This document shows positions 34,433-43,403 of a stretch of 64,000 bases of DNA, piece by piece. The notes under the pieces were generated by a model. That model saw only the letters and a list, made by a program, of their open reading frames with translations. It ran no database searches and was not told the DNA's origin. Origin of the DNA: Streptomyces spiroverticillatus (GTDB lineage: Bacteria > Actinomycetota > Actinomycetes > Streptomycetales > Streptomycetaceae); contig BMUX01000008.1 in the NCBI GenBank assembly GCA_014650415.1, forward strand, positions 188,784 through 252,783. The letters run 5' to 3'. Positions within the stretch are counted from its first letter, which is position 1. Every line of letters starts with the position of its first letter. Position numbers and translations under genes: made by a program.

Positions 34433-35905
34433 GTGAAGCCGTCCCCCGCCCTTCCCCGCGTCCGCAGAAGACCCCGCACCCTGCTGGGCGGCGCCCTCGC
34501 GAGCTCCGTCCTGATCGGCGCCGCGCTCGGTGGCCCGCTGCTCGGCACCGGCACCGCGGGAGGGCACGTCGACAGCCCCACGGACATGGTCAACTCGGAC
34601 ACCGACCTCGCCGACCTCTACGCGTTCACCAGCCCGGAGGCCCCGGACACGGTCACCCTGGCCGTCACCGTCCGCCCGGCGCAGCTCCCCGGCAACGCCG
34701 CGCTCAACTACCCCTTCACCACCCGTTCCCGGTACGAGATCCACGTGGACTCCCGGGGCACGGGCCGGCCCGACACCACGTACCGCTGGACCTTCCGCAA
34801 CGAGGACAAGCGCCCCTTCAAGGTGGGCCCGATCGCCTTCGCCCCGGTGCGGTCGCTGAACGACCCGGCCCTGATGTTCCGTCAGCTGTACACGCTGGAG
34901 CGGGTACGCAACGGCAAGGCCGAGGTCCTGGTCGAGGACGGCATCGCCGCACCCTCCCACGCGGGGGCCTTCCTGATGCCCGACTACGGTGCGCTGCGCA
35001 AGCAGGCCGTACGTCAACTCCCCGGCAACATCAAGACGTTGGCCACGCAGTCGGCCGACCCCTTCCGCGCCGACATCCGCGTCTTCGGCCTGTTCCTGGC
35101 CGGTACGGTCGGCCCGGTCCCCGGCTACCTGCCCGACCTCAACCCGCTCAGCGCCACCAACGTCAGCACCCTCCTCGTCCAGGTCCCCAAGCGCGACCTC
35201 GCCCTGCGCGGCGACCCCCAGCGCAATCCGGTGATCGGCGTCTGGTCCACCGTCTCCCGCGAGGGCGTCGACCTGAGCCGCGACCTGCGCACCCAGGGCC
35301 CGTCCTACCGGCAGGTCGCCCGCTCCGGCATGCCGCACGTGAACTTCACCATTTACGGCAGCACGGGCATCCTCGCCAGGCCCGGCGGTGCCGAGGACCG
35401 GGCCCAGGCGCGCCCGGCCGCCGACGACCACAAGGCCGAGGACGCCCTCAAGGACGCCCTCCACCCGGTCCCGCCCGCCCGCATCGGACGCCTGAACAAC
35501 CTGCCGGTGCCCGCGGGACCGCGCGAGGACATCCGCGCGCTGCTCTACAGCGGCATCGGCAAGGACAACGGCTCGAAGTTCGGCTTCGACCTCAACACGC
35601 ACGCCCGCAACGCCGACGCGGACCCCGACGCCATCCGCCCCGCCGAGGAGATGCGCCTGAACATGTCGACACCGTTGACCGCGAACCCCAAGGCGGGCGG
35701 CGTCATCGACGGCGACCGGCAGGGCTTCCCCAACGGCCGCCGCATCAACGACCACATCGACCCGCCGCTGCTGCGGATGCTGATGGGCGAACCCGCCGCG
35801 AAGCCCGTGATCCCCGCCCTCCTGCCGCCGCCGATCGCCAAGCTCCAGCCCGCCCCCGCGCAGAACACCTTCCCGTACGTCAATCTGCCGCACGCCGGAC
35901 TGTGA
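34433..35905 (+). CDS. Secreted DUF4331 protein
   Basis: The 490-aa preprotein starts at GTG 34433 (AGGAG 5 bp upstream) with a basic N-terminus and a signal peptide (LLGGALASSVLIGAALGG). The mature part carries DUF4331 hallmarks: HVDSPTDMVNSDTDLADLYA near the start, TLAVTVRPAQLPGNAALNYP, FRADIRVFGLFLAGTVG and the final GFPNGRRINDHID(PP). DUF4331 function is not established. It is the first gene of an operon whose next two genes overlap by 4 bp each and end in a metal transporter, suggesting a surface protein tied to metal handling. Confidence 0.88.
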   Translation: MKPSPALPRVRRRPRTLLGGALASSVLIGAALGGPLLGTGTAGGHVDSPTDMVNSDTDLADLYAFTSPEAPDTVTLAVTVRPAQLPGNAALNYPFTTRSRYEIHVDSRGTGRPDTTYRWTFRNEDKRPFKVGPIAFAPVRSLNDPALMFRQLYTLERVRNGKAEVLVEDGIAAPSHAGAFLMPDYGALRKQAVRQLPGNIKTLATQSADPFRADIRVFGLFLAGTVGPVPGYLPDLNPLSATNVSTLLVQVPKRDLALRGDPQRNPVIGVWSTVSREGVDLSRDLRTQGPSYRQVARSGMPHVNFTIYGSTGILARPGGAEDRAQARPAADDHKAEDALKDALHPVPPARIGRLNNLPVPAGPREDIRALLYSGIGKDNGSKFGFDLNTHARNADADPDAIRPAEEMRLNMSTPLTANPKAGGVIDGDRQGFPNGRRINDHIDPPLLRMLMGEPAAKPVIPALLPPPIAKLQPAPAQNTFPYVNLPHAGL

Positions 35906-37101
35906 GGCGTCCCGTCCGAGCCGCCCTGGGCGCAAGCGCGTCGACCCTCGTCGTACTCGCCTGCGCCACAGGCCTGCTGGCACTGGGCCCCACGGAATCC
36001 CCCGCACTGCCGGACCATGCGCCGACGGCATCCCTCGCCCACTCCCAACGAGCGCTGAAATCCATCGAGTTGGCCCGTTCCACCCTCGACGAGAGCCACC
36101 TCGCCACCGCCGAGCGCGCGCTCGCCCGCTCCCTGGCACTCCAGCCCCGGGACAACTACACCGCCGTCGTCGGCTCCGGCATGCTCGCCGGAGCCCGCCA
36201 CGACTTCGCCGCCTCCCGCGCCCACGCGCTGAAGGCCACCGCGATGGCCCCCGACCGGGCCCCCGGCTACGCGGTCCTGGCCGACGCCGAGACGCAGCTC
36301 GGTCACCGGGCCGCCGCGACCGCCGCCGTGCAGCGGCTGCTCGACCTGGCCCCCACCTCGTCCGCGTACGCCCGCGCCGCCCAGGAACTGGAGTCCCAGG
36401 GCCGCACGGACGAGGCAAGGGCCGCCCTGGAACGAGCCTCCGAGATCGCCCTGAACCCGGCCGACGCCTCGTTCGCCGCACTCCGCCTCGGTGACCTAGA
36501 CCTGGAGACCGGCCACCCCGACCGGGCGGTCCGCCACTACGACCGGTCCCTCGCGGTCGCCCCCGGCAACGCGTACGCCGTGGCGGGCAAGGCCCGCGCC
36601 AAGGCGGCACTCGGCCGCACGCAGGAGGCCCTGCGCCTCTACCGCAAGGTCACCGAACGCACGCCCGCACCCCGCTTCCTCTACGAACTCGGCTCCTTGC
36701 AGAAGAAGTTGGGCCAGGACCCCCGTACCGCCTTCGCCGCGCTCGACGCCCAGTCCCGGCTCGCCCTCGCCCAGGGCGGAGCCGTCGACCCGTGCCTCGG
36801 CCTCTACCAGGCCAACCACCGGGACCCGCACCTGGGAGTGCGTCTGCTGCGCGCCGAATGGCAGCGCAGGCAGCACTCCTCGGTCGCGGACGCGCTGAGC
36901 TGGGCGCTGCACCGGGCCGGACGCAGCGAAGAGGCACTGGAGTACGCACGCAGGGCGACAGCTGGCGGCCGACGCAGCGCCGACGCCCTCCAGCACCTCG
37001 GCGCGATCGAGACCTCCCTCCAACTGCCCTCTGCTGCACACCACTTGAGGCAGTCCCGCACCCTCAACCCCTACCTCGCCCCGGAGGAATCCGCACGATG
37101 A
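35902..37101 (+). CDS. Membrane-anchored TPR protein
   Basis: GTG 35902 overlaps the preceding stop codon (GTGA), so translation is coupled. The 399-aa product has an N-terminal signal anchor (ASTLVVLACATGLLALG) and then TPR-like helical hairpins throughout, for example SHLATAERALARSLALQPRD, GRTDEARAALERASEIALNP, GHPDRAVRHYDRSLAVAPGN and GRTQEALRLYRKVTERTPAP. It is probably an extracytoplasmic scaffold joining the DUF4331 protein and the transporter. The next gene starts at ATGA over its own stop. Confidence 0.85.
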   Translation: MRRPVRAALGASASTLVVLACATGLLALGPTESPALPDHAPTASLAHSQRALKSIELARSTLDESHLATAERALARSLALQPRDNYTAVVGSGMLAGARHDFAASRAHALKATAMAPDRAPGYAVLADAETQLGHRAAATAAVQRLLDLAPTSSAYARAAQELESQGRTDEARAALERASEIALNPADASFAALRLGDLDLETGHPDRAVRHYDRSLAVAPGNAYAVAGKARAKAALGRTQEALRLYRKVTERTPAPRFLYELGSLQKKLGQDPRTAFAALDAQSRLALAQGGAVDPCLGLYQANHRDPHLGVRLLRAEWQRRQHSSVADALSWALHRAGRSEEALEYARRATAGGRRSADALQHLGAIETSLQLPSAAHHLRQSRTLNPYLAPEESAR

Positions 37102-38606
37102 GGCGCTTCACGCCCCTGCTGTCCGTCGTGGCGGCAGCCGCGCTCTGTACGATCACGGGCCCGGCCGCCGCTGCGGGCACGGGGGTCGAGGCTGCCGCGC
37201 CGGCCCACCCTCTCGGCAACTTCACCGTCAACCGGTACGACAGGCTCCGCCTGCTGCCGGACCGTATCGAGGACACGGCGGTGACCGACAGCGCGGAGAT
37301 CCCGACGGCACAGGACCGGGCCGCCGCCGACACCGACCACGACGGCCGGATCAGCCCGGCAGAGTCGCAGGCCCGGGCCCGCACCCGATGCGCCGAAGTG
37401 GCGCGGGACGTACGGGCGTCGGTGAACGGCAACCCCGTCGCGTGGCATCTCACGCGGCAGTCGCTCGCCTACTCGCCCGGCGAGGCGGGCCTGCCCGTCG
37501 CCCGGCTGACCTGCGAACTGAGCGCACCGGCCGACCTCTCCCGCACCGGCACCCCCGTCACCTTCCGCACCGGGGCCGACCCGCAGCGGCTCGGCTGGAA
37601 GGAGGTCACGGCGGAGGCCGACGGCGAAGTGCGGCTCACCGCGTCCGACGTGCCCGCGCAGAGCGTCTCGGGAGCACTGCGCAGCTACCCGCAGGACCGG
37701 CTGGACAATCCGCTGAACGTGACCGCCGCCGCACTGCGCACGACCCCCGGAACGAGCCCCGCCGCCGCCCAACAGGCCGCCCCCGCCGCCCCGGCGACCA
37801 CATCGCCCGCCTTCCTCGGCGCACTGGAGAGCAGGCTCACCGCCTGGACCGGGTCCCGCGACCTCACCCTGCCGGTGGGGCTGTTCGCGGTGCTCGTCTC
37901 CCTGCTGCTCGGCGCGGGCCACGCACTGCTGCCGGGCCACGCGAAACTTGCGGTCGCAGCCTGCCTGGCCCACCGCAAGGACGGTGTACGCGCGGCCCTC
38001 GCGGTGGGCACCACCGTCACGGTGACGCACACGGCGGGAGTGCTCGTCCTGGGCCTGCTGCTGACGGCCTCCGCCGGGCTGGCGGGGGAGCGGGTGCTGG
38101 GCTGGCTGGGGGCGGTGGGCGGCGTACTGATCACGGTGATCGGCGGCCAGTTGGTGCTCGCGGCGATCCGGGCCCTGCGGGGCAGACCGACGCACACGCA
38201 CGGTCACAGCCACGGCCACCACCATGGGCATGATCACGACCACACCCACACCCACACCCACACCCACTCGCACTCGCACTCGATGAGCCGTTCCTCGCTC
38301 CTGGGCATCGGTCTCGCCGGAGGACTGGTCCCGAGTCCTTCGGCGCTGGTCGTGCTGCTGGGTGCGATCGCCCTCGGACGTACGTACTTCGGCGTCCTGC
38401 TGGTCATCGGCTACGGCCTGGGCATGGCCCTCACCCTCACTGCGGCCGGAATGCTGCTGGCGGGCGGCGGGAACCGGCTCGCTTCCGCGTCCGCCCGCCG
38501 CCTGCCGTCACTGCGTCGCTTCGCACCGTACGGATCGCTGGCGACCTCGCTCGCGATGCTGACGGTCGGCGCGGGTCTCACGGCCCGCAGCCTGCTCGTG
38601 TGGTGA
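37098..38606 (+). CDS. RcnA-like nickel/cobalt transporter with N-terminal extracellular EF-hand-like domain
   Basis: The ATG overlaps the upstream stop (ATGA) and has GGAGG upstream. The 502-aa protein has a signal peptide, then an extracellular region of about 220 residues starting HPLGNFTVNRYDRLRLLPDR and containing an EF-hand-like loop DTDHDGRISPAES. A C-terminal six-helix domain follows. It contains GAGHALLPGHAK, a long His-rich cytoplasmic loop (a run of HTHGHSHGHHHGHDHDH type, coded by 6-bp CACACC repeats near 38241-38280) and GLVPSPSALVVLLGAIALG, as in RcnA/NicO exporters. It should move Ni2+ or Co2+ across the membrane. Extension by an extracellular domain is unlike RcnA itself. Confidence 0.88.
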   Translation: MRRFTPLLSVVAAAALCTITGPAAAAGTGVEAAAPAHPLGNFTVNRYDRLRLLPDRIEDTAVTDSAEIPTAQDRAAADTDHDGRISPAESQARARTRCAEVARDVRASVNGNPVAWHLTRQSLAYSPGEAGLPVARLTCELSAPADLSRTGTPVTFRTGADPQRLGWKEVTAEADGEVRLTASDVPAQSVSGALRSYPQDRLDNPLNVTAAALRTTPGTSPAAAQQAAPAAPATTSPAFLGALESRLTAWTGSRDLTLPVGLFAVLVSLLLGAGHALLPGHAKLAVAACLAHRKDGVRAALAVGTTVTVTHTAGVLVLGLLLTASAGLAGERVLGWLGAVGGVLITVIGGQLVLAAIRALRGRPTHTHGHSHGHHHGHDHDHTHTHTHTHSHSHSMSRSSLLGIGLAGGLVPSPSALVVLLGAIALGRTYFGVLLVIGYGLGMALTLTAAGMLLAGGGNRLASASARRLPSLRRFAPYGSLATSLAMLTVGAGLTARSLLVW

Positions 38607-38744
38607 AGTCCCGCAGGACCGGCGCCCACATCGGAAGCCGGTACTTCTCCCCAACTTCCGCCCACCATACCCTGGTTGACGCGACCCCCGACGTGCTTCG
38701 ATGCACCTCTGTGACGGACGCGGCATCAGGGAGACGAGTTGCAC

Positions 38745-39626
38745 ATGAACCGACGCGGGTTCCTCAAGGGCGCGGCAGCTCTCTCCGCCGCCGGATTTCT
38801 CGCCCAGGCGGGTACGGGGACGGCGTGGGCCGGTGAGGTACAGCCCCTCGGCACGCAGGACTGGATGGCCGGACTCGACTCCGCCCGGCCGCTGCGCACC
38901 CTGACCGTTCCCGGCACGCACGACTCGGGCGCGCGGTACGGCGGCCTGTGGGTGGAGTGCCAGAACACCACGATCGCCCAGCAGCTGACCTCCGGAATCC
39001 GTTTCCTGGACATACGCTGTCGGGCCTTCGAAGGCTCCTACTCGATCCACCACGGCGCCTTCTACCAGCACCTCAACTTCGACGACGTGCTCACCGCCTG
39101 CCGCGACTTCCTCGCCGCGCACCCCTCGGAGACCGTCCTGATGCGGGTGAAGCAGGAGTATTCGGAGGTCTCCGACGGGGAGTTCGGAGCCCTCTTCACG
39201 GACTACCTCGACCGCCGGGGCTGGCGCTCCCTCTTCCTGATCGCCGACGCGCTGCCCACGCTGGGCGAGGCGCGCGGCCGAGTCGTCCTGCTGGCGAACA
39301 ACGGCGGCCTGCCGGGCGGCATCCGCTGGGGCGACACGTCCGTCTTCGACATCCAGGACGACTACCAGGCGGAGCCCTTCGCCAAGTACCCGAAGATCGA
39401 GGCCCAGTTCAGGAAGGCCGCCGCCCAGCCCGGCAAGCAGTACCTCAACTTCGTCAGTACGGCTGCGGGCCTCCCACCCCGCTGGAACGCCGACCGCCTC
39501 AACCCCAAGGTGCACGCCCTGCTGAACCGCCCGGAGGCGGAGGGGTGGCGCGGCCTGGGCATCGTCCCGCTGGACTTCTCCGGGACGAGGCAGGGCCTGG
39601 TGGAAACCCTGATCCAGCACAACTGA
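38745..39626 (+). CDS. Tat-secreted phosphatidylinositol-specific phospholipase C
   Basis: The 293-aa protein begins with a twin-arginine signal (MNRRGFLKGAAALSAAGFLA) and has the PI-PLC X-domain pattern: TLTVPGTHDSGA with the first catalytic His, GIRFLDIRCRAF, and YSIHHGAFYQHLNFDDVL with the second His. It would cleave phosphatidylinositol or glycosyl-PI outside the cell. AGGGAG lies 11 bp before ATG 38745; a TTG six bases upstream is unlikely. A strong terminator follows 16 bp after the stop, so it is a single-gene unit. Confidence 0.9.
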   Translation: MNRRGFLKGAAALSAAGFLAQAGTGTAWAGEVQPLGTQDWMAGLDSARPLRTLTVPGTHDSGARYGGLWVECQNTTIAQQLTSGIRFLDIRCRAFEGSYSIHHGAFYQHLNFDDVLTACRDFLAAHPSETVLMRVKQEYSEVSDGEFGALFTDYLDRRGWRSLFLIADALPTLGEARGRVVLLANNGGLPGGIRWGDTSVFDIQDDYQAEPFAKYPKIEAQFRKAAAQPGKQYLNFVSTAAGLPPRWNADRLNPKVHALLNRPEAEGWRGLGIVPLDFSGTRQGLVETLIQHN

Positions 39627-39641
39627 CCCGCGCCCGTCAGG

Positions 39642-39672
39642 GGGGCGAGGCCGAAGGGGGTGGCCTCGCCCC
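39642..39672. terminator. Hairpin terminator after the PI-PLC gene
   Basis: Perfect 11-bp arms GGGGCGAGGCC (39642-39652) and GGCCTCGCCCC (39662-39672) with a 9-base loop start 16 bp downstream of the stop codon. Confidence 0.85.
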
Positions 39673-39899
39673 AAGGGGAGGCCGTCCCGAGCGGGACCCG
39701 TGGCCAAAGCGTCGTCTATGCTTCATGGCGGTCGCGGGGCAGCGACCCCCGCCGAGTCAGCCCCCGAGCGACCCCGGCACGGTGAACGACCACAGCAGGA
39801 CCCTGGGGAAGAGAGCGGCCGGCCGGCCCGCGTCCCCGCGGTGTGGGGTGCCCAGCCCACCCGACCGCGTACGCACAGACCCCCGGGGAGAAGCGAGGA

Positions 39900-40568
39900 A
39901 TGGCAGTGATCTGCGTCGGTGGCATGATCGGGATCGGCAAGACGAGCGTCGCCGAGCTGATCGCCAAGGAACTGGGCAGCGACGTCTTCTACGAGAGCGT
40001 CGACGACAACCCCATCCTCCCGCTCTTCTACACGGCGAGCCCCGAGGAGATCCAGGCCAAGCGCTACCCCTTCCTCCTCCAGCTCTACTTCCTCCAGACC
40101 CGGTTCGCCGCGATCAAGGAGGCGTACAAGACGGGCGACAGCGTCCTGGACCGCTCCATCTACGAGGACTGGTACTTCGCCAAGGTCAACCACGACCTGG
40201 GCCGGATCACCGCCCTCGAAATGCAGGTCTACGAGGGCCTGCTGGACGAGATGATGCGCGAGATCGACGGCCTGCCCTACCGCAAGGCCCCCGACCTCAT
40301 GGTCTACCTCAAGGCCGACTTCGAGACCGTGCTGCACCGCATCGGCCTGCGCGGCCGCGACTTCGAGCAGGACGAGAGCCTCGTCGAGTACTACCGCACC
40401 CTGTGGTCCGGCTACGACGACTGGGTGCACAAGCACTACTCGGCCAGCGAGGTCCTCGTCGTGGACATGACCTGCACCGACGTGGTGAACAACCCGGCGG
40501 ACGCCGCCCGCGTCGCCCGCGAGGTCAAGGAAGCCCTGGCCGTCGCCAAGCTCCGGGCAGCCGCCTGA
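39900..40568 (+). CDS. Deoxynucleoside kinase
   Basis: The 222-aa protein has a P-loop (VGGMIGIGKTSVAELIA), the E(S/N) nucleoside contact YESVDDNP, the conserved DRSIYED, and an R-rich lid (RIGLRGRDFEQ). This is the dAK/dGK/dCK-type salvage fold: it phosphorylates a deoxynucleoside with ATP. Start ATG 39900 with AGCGAGGA just upstream. It converges with PPK2, only 4 bp between the stops. Confidence 0.88.
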   Translation: MAVICVGGMIGIGKTSVAELIAKELGSDVFYESVDDNPILPLFYTASPEEIQAKRYPFLLQLYFLQTRFAAIKEAYKTGDSVLDRSIYEDWYFAKVNHDLGRITALEMQVYEGLLDEMMREIDGLPYRKAPDLMVYLKADFETVLHRIGLRGRDFEQDESLVEYYRTLWSGYDDWVHKHYSASEVLVVDMTCTDVVNNPADAARVAREVKEALAVAKLRAAA

Positions 40569-40572
40569 CCCG

Positions 40573-41568
40573 TCAGACCGGGTGGCGTCCCGGCCCGTCC
40601 GCCTGCGACAGCAGCGGCGTCGGTGACAGCGTCGTCGGTTCCTCGCCGGACTCCAGCAGCGTGTCGGCGGCTCCGATGATCCGGGGGTCGGCCGGGCCGA
40701 TCGCCTCCTCGTCCTTGGCGGTGTAGTCGCAGCGCAGCAGCAGGTGCCGTATCGCCTCGATCCGGCCCCGCCGCTTGTCGTTGTTCTTCACCACCGTCCA
40801 CGGCGCGTGCTCGGTGTCGGTGGTGCGGAACATGTCGACCTTTGCCGCCGTGTACGCGTCCCACAGGTCCAGCGACTCCAGATCCGTGGGGGAGAGCTTC
40901 CACTGCCGTACGGGATCGACCTGCCGGATCGCGAACCGGGTGCGCTGTTCGCCCTGCGACACCGAGAACCAGAACTTCACCAGCACGAACCCGTCGTCGA
41001 CCAGCATCCGCTCGAAGACCGGCGCCTGCGCGTAGAAGTGCTGGTACTCGTCGGGTGTGCAGAAGCCCATGACCCGTTCGACCCCGGCCCGGTTGTACCA
41101 GGACCGGTCGAAGAAGACGATCTCCCCGGCGGCGGGCAGCTGCGTGATGTACCGCTGGAAGTACCACTGCCCGCGCTCGCGGTCGGTGGGCTTGTCCAGC
41201 GCCACGACGCGCGCCCCGCGAGGATTCAGGCGCTCGGTGAAGCGCTTGATGGTGCCGCCCTTGCCCGCCGCGTCCCGCCCCTCGCACACCACCACGACCC
41301 GCTGCCCGGTCTCGCGCACCCACTTCTGGAGTTTCAGCAGCTCGATCTGGAGGATGCGCTTGTTCCGCTCGTAGGCCGCGCGTCCCAGCTTCTTGTCGTA
41401 CGGGTAGTTCTCCCGCCAGGTCCGCAGGGGCCGGCCGTCCTCGTCCAGCAGCACGGGCTGCTCGGGCCGCTGTTCGTCGACCTGGAGCCCGGCCAGCAGT
41501 TCCGCGGCGGCGGACGACATGGTCACGCTCCGCGACCGGGCGGTGGGCTGCTCGTCCGGGACTGCCAC
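40573..41568 (-). CDS. ppk2: Polyphosphate kinase 2
   Basis: The 331-aa protein has the PPK2 Walker A VVCEGRDAAGKGGTIKRF, Walker B EIVFFDRSWYNRAGVERVMG, and the lid region VSQGEQRTRFAIRQVDP. It transfers phosphate between polyphosphate and nucleotides. The GTG start follows GAGGAG at 5 bp. It is convergent with the deoxynucleoside kinase gene, giving two nucleotide-phosphorylating enzymes back to back, though not in one operon. An extension of about 60 residues precedes the conserved domain. Confidence 0.92.
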   Translation of the reverse strand: MAVPDEQPTARSRSVTMSSAAAELLAGLQVDEQRPEQPVLLDEDGRPLRTWRENYPYDKKLGRAAYERNKRILQIELLKLQKWVRETGQRVVVVCEGRDAAGKGGTIKRFTERLNPRGARVVALDKPTDRERGQWYFQRYITQLPAAGEIVFFDRSWYNRAGVERVMGFCTPDEYQHFYAQAPVFERMLVDDGFVLVKFWFSVSQGEQRTRFAIRQVDPVRQWKLSPTDLESLDLWDAYTAAKVDMFRTTDTEHAPWTVVKNNDKRRGRIEAIRHLLLRCDYTAKDEEAIGPADPRIIGAADTLLESGEEPTTLSPTPLLSQADGPGRHPV

Positions 41569-41681
41569 GGGGGCTCCTCGTCGGGTCGGTGCGAAGGGGG
41601 GTGTTCCCCTCGCAGTACCCGGGAAGCCCGGACGTACCCCCGGCGACCCGCACCGGATCCGAAAGGGCGGCAGCGGCGAGA

Positions 41682-42701
41682 ATGTCCGCCATGAGAATGG
41701 TGAAGGACATCGACGTCCGCGACACCCGGCACTGCGAGACGACCGCGCTGGGCGTCCTGCTGCGGCATGAGGGGATCGACCTCTCCGAGCCCATGCTGTT
41801 CGGGCTCGGCTCCGGGCTGTCCTTCGTCTACTGGGACAGCAAGAGCATGGGCTTCCCCTTCCTCGGCGGCCGGGTCAAGCCCTTCGAGCTGACCCGGAAC
41901 CTGGCGGCGACCCTCGGCCTCGACCTCCAGGCGGCCGAGACCACCTCCGCCCGCAAGGCCTGGCAGAACGTCGCCGTCCCCCTCGACGCGGGCCGCCCGG
42001 TCGGCCTCCAGCTCGACAGCTTCCACCTGGAGTACTTCACCACCAAGGTCCACTTCGGCGGGCACGTCGTCGCGCTGTACGGGTACGACGACGAGCGCGC
42101 CCACCTGATCGACACCGCCCCGCAGGGCGGAGCCGTCACGACCGGCCTCGACTCCCTGGCCCGCGCCCGGGCCCAGCGCGGCCCCATGACCGCCCGGAAC
42201 CGCTCCTTCACCCTCACCGCGCCCGCCGCGCCGGTCTCCCCGTACGACCGGATCGTCCCCGCGATCACGACCTGCGCCCACGCCTTCCTGAACCCGCCCA
42301 TCGCGAACCTCGGCCACCGGGGCATCGAGAAGGCTGCCCGGCAGGTCCCGAAGTGGCTGGAGCGCACCGAAGACCCCGGCACGGACCTGCCCCGGGCCGC
42401 CGCCCTCATGGAGCGGGCGGGCACCGGCGGCGCACTCTTCCGCAACCTCTACCGGGACTTTCTCGCCGAGTGCACCGGGCTGCTCGACAGCAGTCGCCTC
42501 CGTACCGGACACCGTTTGTACGCCGAGGCCGCCACCCTGTGGACGGAGGTGGCCGGCCTCGTCGAGGCGGCGGGCGGGGCGGGCGACGCGGGCGGGGTGG
42601 GCGGGGCGGGCGACGCGCAGGACCTCGTACGAGCGGGAACACTCCTCGACGACCTCGCCCGTGTCGAGCGGGAGGCGATGGCGGAGCTCGTCGCCCTGTA
42701 G
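41682..42701 (+). CDS. BtrH-N / DUF4872-type protein
   Basis: The 339-aa protein begins with VKDIDVRDTRHCETTALGVL, with an early Cys, LFGLGSGLSFVYWDS and FHLEYFTTKVHFGGHVVALY, which I associate with the papain-like BtrH N-terminal domain and DUF4872. BtrH is the acyltransferase that loads the side chain onto butirosin; homologues outside that cluster are uncharacterised. Conserved Cys (CETTALG) and His (GGHVVALYGYD) could form the catalytic pair. A short Gly/Ala/Asp repeat (GGAGDAGGVGGAGDAQD) comes from a local DNA repeat near the C-terminus. The start is uncertain between ATG 41682 and 41691. No biosynthetic cluster surrounds it. Confidence 0.78.
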   Translation: MSAMRMVKDIDVRDTRHCETTALGVLLRHEGIDLSEPMLFGLGSGLSFVYWDSKSMGFPFLGGRVKPFELTRNLAATLGLDLQAAETTSARKAWQNVAVPLDAGRPVGLQLDSFHLEYFTTKVHFGGHVVALYGYDDERAHLIDTAPQGGAVTTGLDSLARARAQRGPMTARNRSFTLTAPAAPVSPYDRIVPAITTCAHAFLNPPIANLGHRGIEKAARQVPKWLERTEDPGTDLPRAAALMERAGTGGALFRNLYRDFLAECTGLLDSSRLRTGHRLYAEAATLWTEVAGLVEAAGGAGDAGGVGGAGDAQDLVRAGTLLDDLARVEREAMAELVAL

Positions 42702-42803
42702 GGATGCCTCGACATCACGTTCGGCTCAGTGGAAGGCGGGTGCGGGCGCGGGGCGGGGTACCCGGGTGGGGACGATGCCGCCGACCGTACGTGGAGACGA
42801 ACC

Positions 42804-43301
42804 ATGGCACAGCAGTCGCAGGACGTGGTGGAACTGATTCTGGACGACCACCGCCGGATGGAGGAGCTCTTCCGCCGGATGCGCAGCGTGGAGGACGACA
42901 GGGCCGGGGCGCTGCGGGAGTTCTCCGCGCTGCTGATCGCGCACGGCGAGGCGGAGGAGGACGCGGTGTACCCCGCCCTCAAGCGCTACAAGCACATCGA
43001 CGACGAAGAGGTCGAGCACGGCTCGGAGGAGCACACGGAGGGCAACGAGGCGCTGCTGGCGCTGCTGGAGGTCAAGGAGGTCGGCTCCGACGAATGGGAC
43101 GAGAAGCTGGAGGAACTCGTCGAGGCGGTCACCCACCACCTGGACGAGGAGGAACGCACCATCCTCAACGGCGCCCGCGAGAACGTCGCCGACGACCGCC
43201 GCGCGGAACTCGGCGCGGCCTTCCTCAGGGCGCGCGAGGAGTACCTGAAGGACGACTGCGGCAGCGTGGAGAACGTACGCAAGGTGATCGAGAAGGCCTG
43301 A
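42804..43301 (+). CDS. Hemerythrin-like HHE domain protein
   Basis: The 165-aa acidic protein has HHE-type metal ligands: DDHRRMEELF, IAHGEAEEDAVYPALK, EEHTEGNEALL and VTHHLDEEERTIL. It probably binds a di-iron or related centre that senses or scavenges O2, NO or peroxide. GTGGAGACG precedes the ATG. A strong terminator follows and is shared with the convergent SRPBCC gene. Confidence 0.9.
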   Translation: MAQQSQDVVELILDDHRRMEELFRRMRSVEDDRAGALREFSALLIAHGEAEEDAVYPALKRYKHIDDEEVEHGSEEHTEGNEALLALLEVKEVGSDEWDEKLEELVEAVTHHLDEEERTILNGARENVADDRRAELGAAFLRAREEYLKDDCGSVENVRKVIEKA

Positions 43302-43332
43302 GCACGGTCTGAGCAGGTCCTGAGCGCGCGGA

Positions 43333-43360
43333 AAGGGCGGCCCCGCACGGGGCCGCCCTT
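43333..43360. terminator. Shared bidirectional terminator
   Basis: AAGGGCGGCCCCG (43333-43345) pairs perfectly with CGGGGCCGCCCTT (43348-43360) around a 2-base loop, between convergent hemerythrin and SRPBCC genes. Confidence 0.9.
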
Positions 43361-43403
43361 CTTCCGGAGCCGGGTCGGATCCGGCCGCTGTTCCGGGGCA
43401 GCG

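Noticed and set aside
33359..36610. A 1083-codon minus-strand frame that would fuse a long unknown region to the secreted protein
   Set aside because: Its first 850 codons are antisense to the DUF4331 and TPR genes; only the last 235 codons, from ATG 34066, have a ribosome binding site and signal peptide.
38241..38282. CACACC repeat as a non-coding satellite
   Set aside because: It keeps frame and encodes the His/Thr metal-binding loop of the transporter.
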